A stretch of 19,367 bases of DNA from an uncultured Eubacteriales bacterium (lineage in GTDB: Bacteria > Bacillota > Clostridia > Lachnospirales > Lachnospiraceae): positions 1 to 19,367 of the forward strand of contig ONWK01000029.1 in the NCBI GenBank assembly GCA_900321505.1. The letters run 5' to 3'. The notes below the pieces were generated by a model. The model was not told the DNA's origin and did no database searches. It saw only the letters and a program-made list of their open reading frames with translations. Below, piece after piece: positions 15,693 through 19,367 of this stretch (the first letter of the stretch is position 1; every line of letters starts with the position of its first letter). Position numbers and translations under genes: made by a program.

Positions 15693-15926
15693 ATGACAAC
15701 TGTAAAAGTATCTCTCAGTTCTATCGATAAGGTTAAGGCTTTTGTAAATGATATCAGTGGATTCCAGGCAGATTTCGATCTGGTTGCAGGAAGGTATGTA
15801 ATCGATGCCAAGTCTATAATGGGCATTTTCAGCCTTGATATTTCAAAGCCGATAGATCTTAATATCTATGCTGAGAAGGATATGGATGAGATCATGGAGA
15901 CGCTTAAGCCTTATATCGTTGAATGA
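15693..15926 (+). CDS. HPr-family protein lacking the catalytic histidine
   Basis: The protein has 77 residues and fits HPr in length and in its second half: AGRYVIDAKSIMGIFSLDIS resembles the HPr region around regulatory Ser46, here Ser41 in AKSIMG. Where HPr has the GIHARPA loop with phosphorylated His15, this protein has SSIDKVKAF and no His anywhere, so it cannot carry PTS phosphate in the usual way. The parallel is Crh of Bacillus, which lacks His15 but is phosphorylated on Ser46 and acts with CcpA. Whether this one is a Crh equivalent is inference. GGAGG nine bases before the ATG and an extended -10 promoter support it as a real gene. Confidence 0.85.
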   Translation: MTTVKVSLSSIDKVKAFVNDISGFQADFDLVAGRYVIDAKSIMGIFSLDISKPIDLNIYAEKDMDEIMETLKPYIVE

Positions 15927-15982
15927 TCATTTTTGCAGGAAAATGTACCGCAGGGCCGGCCGGTGGTTCTGATCTGTGCGTT

Positions 15983-16021
15983 AATCGAGCAGGAGAGGGT
16001 AAAGCCTTCTTCTGCTCGATT
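15983..16021 (+). terminator. Long hairpin after the HPr-like gene, probable terminator
   Basis: Bases 15983-15999 pair with 16005-16021 over 17 bp (two G-U pairs), with a TAAAG loop. The following bases, TTGTACTGTTCTGTG, are only loosely T-rich, so termination strength is uncertain. It lies 56 bases after the HPr-like stop. Confidence 0.55.
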
Positions 16022-16083
16022 TGTACTGTTCTGTGATTCTGAAAATGCAAAGTGCTGCTGATATTAAAGATAGAGAGAAGAAA

Positions 16084-16734
16084 ATGCTTGATAAAGATAT
16101 GCGGGAGCCGCTGTTTGATTTCCTGGATGAGCAGTTCGGCAAGATCCGTGTGATAGAAGAAAAGATCATAAAGGGTTCCAGGGCGGATGTGCTGGGTGTC
16201 CTGGATGGCTATATCGTGGGCTTTGAGATAAAATCCGATGCCGATACATATACACGGCTCAAAACCCAGGTGACGGACTATGACCGTTTCTGCGATTTCT
16301 GTTATATCGTTGTGGGAGAGAGCCATCGCAGGCATGTGGCTGAGCATGTACCGGATCACTGGGGTATCATAGCGGTGACGGATGAAGGAACCTTTCTTGA
16401 CCGGGGAGCCGATGATAATCCCAATGCAAAGATTGAAAACCAGATATATCTTATGTGGAAGCGTGAAATGCACCAGCTGCTGGATATGAACGGCTGTCCG
16501 AAATACAGGGATAAAAGCCGTGCATTTCTGAGGGAATATCTTGTAAGCCATATAGATCATGATATACTGAAAAAGCAGATGACGGATCTTATCTTTGAAA
16601 GAGACTATACTGTGTTCGATGAACAGCCGCAGCTTAAGGTGAAGAAGGCGGTCAGAAAGAGGAAAAGCACAGCCGGTGACCGGAAAAGGGCGCATACAAA
16701 GAACTACATAGGGCGTAAAAGGACCATACGGTGA
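16084..16734 (+). CDS. sce7726-family protein (PD-(D/E)XK nuclease-like fold)
   Basis: The protein has 216 residues from ATG 16084. MLDKDMREPLFDFL matches the usual beginning of this family, so I prefer it over the TTG at 16021 and the ATG at 16045, although the ribosome site (AGAGAGAAG) is mediocre. Residues in the order of a PD-(D/E)XK core are visible: Glu25/26 (IEEK), Asp35 (SRADVLGV), Glu48-x-Lys50 (GFEIKSD) and Gln62. The rest is conserved in the family (YDRFCDFCYIVVG, HVPDHWGIIAV, FERDY near 171-175). The last 33 residues are very basic (KVKKAVRKRKS to RKRTIR), consistent with nucleic-acid binding. The family's function is not established; the nuclease idea rests on fold motifs. It is isolated between a hairpin and the ylxM promoter. 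Confidence 0.8.
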   Translation: MLDKDMREPLFDFLDEQFGKIRVIEEKIIKGSRADVLGVLDGYIVGFEIKSDADTYTRLKTQVTDYDRFCDFCYIVVGESHRRHVAEHVPDHWGIIAVTDEGTFLDRGADDNPNAKIENQIYLMWKREMHQLLDMNGCPKYRDKSRAFLREYLVSHIDHDILKKQMTDLIFERDYTVFDEQPQLKVKKAVRKRKSTAGDRKRAHTKNYIGRKRTIR

Positions 16735-16796
16735 CGGCTGCGCAGCGGTCAGGAAGCATCCGCAGGCGTTCCGGGCCGAGTGTCAAGAAAAAACAC

Positions 16797-16826
16797 TTGA
16801 CAGCTATCCGACAATTGTAGTAATAT
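16797..16826 (+). promoter_or_regulatory. Promoter of the ylxM-ffh operon with overlapping inverted repeat
   Basis: A perfect -35 TTGACA (16797-16802), an 18-base spacer and TAATAT (16821-16826). TGTCAAG (16781-16787) and CTTGACA (16796-16802) form a 7-bp inverted repeat covering the -35, a possible operator. Transcription would start near 16833, 38 bases before ylxM. Confidence 0.7.
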
Positions 16827-16870
16827 AGCAAAGTCTGTTACAGGGATAAGTGGGAGCATGGTGTGTATAG

Positions 16871-17233
16871 ATGGAATCAATCGTACGAAGAGCAATGTTA
16901 TATGATTTTTACGGCGAACTTCTTACACCACATCAGAGGAAGGCTTATGAGGCTGTTGTGATGGATGATATATCCTGTGCTGAGCTGGCCAGGAATGAGA
17001 ATATATCACGCCAGGGCGCACATGATATGATCCACCGCTGCGACAGGCAGCTTGAGGAGTATGAAGATAAGCTCCATCTGGTTGAACGTTTTCTGAATAT
17101 GAAGAGGGATCTGCAGAAGATCCGTGAAAATGCGATCGAGCTGGATAACAGACTGGACGGCTCGGATACGGAAGGAAAAGAACTTCTGAAGGGTATCCTT
17201 GAGCATACAGACGGCCTTATAGGTGGTTTATAG
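16871..17233 (+). CDS. ylxM: SRP-associated helix-turn-helix protein YlxM
   Basis: The protein has 120 residues of the YlxM/p13 family, which in Firmicutes is always found next to ffh and modulates signal recognition particle function. A sigma-70 region 4-like helix-turn-helix covers about residues 15-60 (LLTPHQRKAYEAVVMDD, then ENISRQGAHDMIHRCD), followed by a charged, probably coiled, helix (LEEYEDKLHLVERFL). The frame is closed by a TAG just upstream (16868), so the ATG at 16871 is the first possible start; it has no good ribosome site. A second ATG at 16895 (Met9) also lacks one. The ffh start follows the stop by 16 bases, consistent with one operon. Confidence 0.93.
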   Translation: MESIVRRAMLYDFYGELLTPHQRKAYEAVVMDDISCAELARNENISRQGAHDMIHRCDRQLEEYEDKLHLVERFLNMKRDLQKIRENAIELDNRLDGSDTEGKELLKGILEHTDGLIGGL

Positions 17234-17249
17234 TATAAATGAGGTTATT

Positions 17250-18593
17250 ATGGCATTTGACAGTTTAAGTGATAAATTACAGGGCGTGTTCAAACGTCTG
17301 CGCTCAAAGGGCGTGCTTACCGAGGATGACATCAAGGAGGCCATGAAGGAAGTTAAACGTGCGCTTCTGGAGGCCGATGTCAATTTCAAGGTTGTAAAGC
17401 AGTTTGTGAATTCCGTGAGCGAGCGTGCCGTCGGTGAAGAGGTTATGAAGGGCCTCAATCCCGGCCACATGGTTGTAAAGATAGTTAAAGAGGAAATGGT
17501 CACACTCCTCGGTAATGATGTGGTGGATATCAAGCTGAAGCCCTCAAATGAGCAGACAGTTATCATGATGTGCGGTCTGCAGGGCGCAGGTAAGACAACG
17601 ACCATCGCAAAGCTTGCGGGACAATTTAAGAACAAGGGTAAGAAATGTCTCCTCGTGGCCTGTGATATTTACCGGCCGGCAGCTATACAGCAGCTGCAGA
17701 TCAACGGTGAGAAGGTAGGCGTTGAGGTCTTCTCCATGGGAACGGACTATAAGCCGGTGGAGATAGTAAAGGCAGCTCTGGCTCATGCAAAAAAGAATAA
17801 CATTCAGCTTGTCTTTATCGATACTGCCGGCCGTCTTCACATAGACGAAGCGCTTATGCAGGAGCTTCGGGATATCAAGGAAGCGGTGACAGTTGATTAT
17901 ACAATGCTGACGGTGGATTCCATGACCGGTCAGGATGCCGTAAATGTGGCTACCACATTTAATAATGATCTCGGTATCGACGGCGTTATCCTTACCAAGC
18001 TTGATGGTGATACCCGCGGCGGTGCGGCGCTTTCCATCCGTTCTGTTACAGGAAAGCCCATTTACTATGCAGGTATGGGTGAGAAGCTCACGGATCTTGA
18101 GCCCTTCTATCCCGAGCGTATGGCTTCACGTATCCTCGGAATGGGGGATGTGGAAAGCCTTATAGAGAAGGCCCAGGCTGCGATCGATGAAGAGCAGGCG
18201 GCCGAAATGCAGGAAAAGCTGCGTAAGGCAAGCTTCAACTTCAACGATTTCCTTGCCCAGATGGAGCAGATGGATAAGATCGGAAGCCTTACGGATATAA
18301 TGGATATGCTTCCGGGAATGGGTAAGAAGATGAAGGATGTGGAGATCGACGAGAATGCAATGTCCCATCCGAGAGCGATTATTTATTCCATGACGCCGGC
18401 AGAAAGGGAGAATCCCGATCTTATAAATATAAGCCGTAAACAGCGTATAGCCAAAGGCGCAGGACTTGATATAGCTGAGGTAAACCGCTTTATAAAGCAG
18501 TTTGAGCAGTCAAAGCAGATGATGAAGAAGCTGTCCGGCATGATGGGCGGCAAGGGCAAGAAGAGAAGAAGATTCTCACCCTTCGGCTTCTAA
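17250..18593 (+). CDS. ffh: Signal recognition particle GTPase Ffh (SRP54)
   Basis: The SRP protein that binds signal peptides on ribosomes and, with 4.5S/6S RNA and FtsY, targets nascent chains to the membrane. The protein has 447 residues. An N domain (1-95) is followed by the G domain with the P-loop GLQGAGKTTT, then DTAGR, TKLDGD and GMGEKLTDLEPF. The Met-rich M domain (from about 325) includes FNDFLAQMEQMDKIGS and ends GMMGGKGKKRRR. The ATG at 17250 (MAFDSLSDKL) has GAGG five bases upstream. The frame is open back to a GTG at 17223 inside ylxM, but that start adds unrelated residues. Codon use is that of a highly expressed gene. Confidence 0.98.
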   Translation: MAFDSLSDKLQGVFKRLRSKGVLTEDDIKEAMKEVKRALLEADVNFKVVKQFVNSVSERAVGEEVMKGLNPGHMVVKIVKEEMVTLLGNDVVDIKLKPSNEQTVIMMCGLQGAGKTTTIAKLAGQFKNKGKKCLLVACDIYRPAAIQQLQINGEKVGVEVFSMGTDYKPVEIVKAALAHAKKNNIQLVFIDTAGRLHIDEALMQELRDIKEAVTVDYTMLTVDSMTGQDAVNVATTFNNDLGIDGVILTKLDGDTRGGAALSIRSVTGKPIYYAGMGEKLTDLEPFYPERMASRILGMGDVESLIEKAQAAIDEEQAAEMQEKLRKASFNFNDFLAQMEQMDKIGSLTDIMDMLPGMGKKMKDVEIDENAMSHPRAIIYSMTPAERENPDLINISRKQRIAKGAGLDIAEVNRFIKQFEQSKQMMKKLSGMMGGKGKKRRRFSPFGF

Positions 18594-18637
18594 GGAACAG
18601 CAGCAAAATTACCAGGTTGATCCGCTATAGGTTCTTA
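18592..18637 (+). repeat. Diverged direct repeat, copy A (ahead of rpsP)
   Basis: About 46 bases starting at the ffh stop that align with 19241-19287 at roughly three bases in four. They share AAGGAA, GCAG, AATTA and the exact 10-mer CAGGTTGATC, then AGGT. It ends about 60 bases before rpsP. It may be a shared leader element or a degenerate dispersed repeat. Confidence 0.5.
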
Positions 18638-18697
18638 CATTAGGTCACAGGGCATAAAGCCTGTAGATATAACATTTTTCAGGAGGAAAAGAAAGAA

Positions 18698-18943
18698 ATG
18701 GCAGTAAAGATCAGATTAAGAAGACTGGGTTATAAGAAGCATCCGGTATACCGTGTAGTAGTAGCAGATTCCAGATCAGCAAGAGACGGCAGCGTTATCG
18801 CTGAGATCGGAAGCTATGATCCGAACCAGGAGCCCAGTGTTGTAAAGATCGATGCAGAGGCAGCTAAGAAGTGGCTCGGAAATGGTGCACAGCCCACAGA
18901 GACTGTTGCTAAACTGTTCAAGCAGGCGGGGATCGAGAAATAA
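18698..18943 (+). CDS. rpsP: 30S ribosomal protein S16
   Basis: The protein has 81 residues, the normal length for bacterial S16, a structural protein of the small subunit body. The family N-terminus VKIRLRRLGYKKHPVYRVVV is followed by DSRSARDG and the IGSYDP motif. AGGAGG lies upstream of the ATG with an 11-base spacer. The 104-base gap after ffh holds the repeat described separately and a small hairpin ACAGG..CCTGT (18647-18664). The order ffh-rpsP-khpA-rimM is typical of Firmicutes. Confidence 0.98.
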   Translation: MAVKIRLRRLGYKKHPVYRVVVADSRSARDGSVIAEIGSYDPNQEPSVVKIDAEAAKKWLGNGAQPTETVAKLFKQAGIEK

Positions 18944-18964
18944 TACTATAAGGAGGATTTCAGC

Positions 18965-19192
18965 ATGAAAGAATTAGTGGAAATCATCGCAAAATCCCTT
19001 GTAGACGCCCCTGACCAGGTAGTAGTTACCGAAACAACAGATGATTATACCATTACTCTTGAGCTTACTGTTGCTCCCGAGGATATGGGCAAGGTTATCG
19101 GTAAGAGCGGAAGAATCGCAAAAGCCATCCGTACAGTGGTAAAGGCTGCTGCGTCTAAGAGCGACAAAAAGGTAATCGTTGATATTAAGTAG
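18965..19192 (+). CDS. khpA: RNA-binding KH domain protein KhpA
   Basis: A small KH-domain protein of 75 residues (YlqC in Bacillus) that binds RNA, usually as a heterodimer with KhpB/Jag, and influences cell elongation and division in Gram-positive bacteria. Almost the whole protein is one KH domain, with the GxxG loop in KVIGKSGRIAKAIRTVVKAA (about 43-62). AAGGAGG precedes the ATG at a normal distance. It lies 21 bases after rpsP and is followed by a terminator, which separates it from rimM. Confidence 0.95.
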   Translation: MKELVEIIAKSLVDAPDQVVVTETTDDYTITLELTVAPEDMGKVIGKSGRIAKAIRTVVKAAASKSDKKVIVDIK

Positions 19193-19202
19193 AGTATGTA
19201 AA

Positions 19203-19240
19203 GGCTCCGTGGGAAGACCTCTCACGGAGCTGTTTTTCTT
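19203..19240 (+). terminator. Intrinsic terminator after khpA
   Basis: GCTCCGTG (19204-19211) pairs with CACGGAGC (19223-19230). The stem can extend inward by GGA/TCT to 11 bp around AGACC, and it is followed by TGTTTTTCTT. It lies 10 bases after the khpA stop, inside what is usually a continuous rpsP-khpA-rimM operon. Confidence 0.85.
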
Positions 19241-19287
19241 AAGGAAATGCAGAAGAATTATCAGGTTGATCTGGCTGCAGGTCCTAA
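19241..19287 (+). repeat. Diverged direct repeat, copy B (ahead of rimM)
   Basis: Partner of 18592-18637, with the shared core CAGGTTGATC at 19262-19271. It begins directly after the khpA terminator and ends about 45 bases before the rimM start, so its placement is similar to that of copy A relative to rpsP. Confidence 0.5.
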
Positions 19288-19332
19288 TAGCTGTAAACGG
19301 TGGAGTACTGAGATATCGAAAGGAAAGCAGGT

Positions 19333-19367
19333 ATGGAGGATTATTTCCGCATAGGTGTGATCACTAC
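19333..19367 (+). CDS. rimM: 16S rRNA processing protein RimM, first codons only
   Basis: ATG 19333 opens a frame reading MEDYFRIGVIT that runs off the window after 35 bases. The RIGVIT beginning resembles the RimM N-terminus (ribosome maturation factor for the 30S head), and rimM is the expected gene after rpsP-khpA. AGGA eight bases upstream can serve as ribosome site. The call rests mainly on context, since only 11 codons are visible. Confidence 0.8.
   Translation, partial: MEDYFRIGVIT

Noticed and set aside
15904..16695. 263-codon open frame on the minus strand opposite the sce7726-family gene
   Set aside because: The plus-strand protein matches a family with core motifs; the minus frame has none and crosses the intergenic hairpin.
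16735..16796. GC-rich palindromic bits such as GCTGCGCAGC after the sce7726-family gene
   Set aside because: Stems are short and no T-run follows, so a terminator cannot be claimed.
1..19367. CRISPR arrays, insertion sequences, toxin-antitoxin or phage genes
   Set aside because: I saw no regularly spaced repeats, transposase or integrase motifs, or defence-type gene pairs; the only nuclease-like gene is the sce7726-family protein, which stands alone.

Overview
The window is a stretch of a low-to-mid GC Clostridia chromosome, most likely from Lachnospiraceae or a close relative. The grounds are the order dnaK-dnaJ-prmA-rsmE and ylxM-ffh-rpsP-khpA-rimM, strong AGGAGG-type ribosome sites, TTG and GTG starts, TTGACA/TATAAT-like promoters, and a strictly anaerobic ferredoxin-linked 2-oxoacid oxidoreductase. 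The family-level placement is inference; no 16S gene is present. Coding density is high and no gene-free gap exceeds 300 bases.

Layout. (1) 1-2800: the 3' three-quarters of dnaK and all of dnaJ, closed by a strong intrinsic terminator. (2) 2801-7287: a new transcription unit with prmA (ribosomal protein L11 methylase), rsmE (16S rRNA U1498 methylase), a NifS/IscS-type cysteine desulfurase and thiI (tRNA 4-thiouridine synthase). The last two are probably a dedicated sulfur donor and acceptor pair. (3) 7312-8472: a secreted or membrane-anchored transglutaminase-like protein. (4) 8485-13940: iorA-iorB (arylpyruvate:ferredoxin oxidoreductase), a gap packed with three perfect hairpins, paaK (aryl-acetate CoA ligase) and pepD (M20C dipeptidase). 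This reads as a peptide and aromatic amino acid catabolism cluster. (5) 13949-14115: tRNA-Glu(CTC) with its own near-consensus promoter and a bidirectional terminator. (6) 14218-15585, minus strand: mtaB, the only minus-strand gene. (7) 15617-16734: an HPr-like protein that lacks the catalytic histidine, and an sce7726-family PD-(D/E)XK-like protein. (8) 16797-19367: ylxM-ffh (SRP), rpsP, khpA, a terminator, then the first codons of rimM.

How the genes work together. Most are translation, folding and RNA-modification housekeeping genes. The accessory part is the ior/paaK/pepD block. PepD would release amino acids, aromatic ones would be transaminated elsewhere, IorAB would oxidise arylpyruvates to aryl-acetyl-CoA with ferredoxin reduction, and PaaK could interconvert aryl-acetyl-CoA and the free acid.

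I did not find a clear new defence or mobile system. The points most worth a second look are the intergenic structures (10938-11044, 14130-14195, 6001-6064), a diverged repeat placed ahead of both rpsP and rimM, the His-less HPr-like protein, the transglutaminase with its odd cytoplasmic tail, and the sce7726 protein of unknown role.
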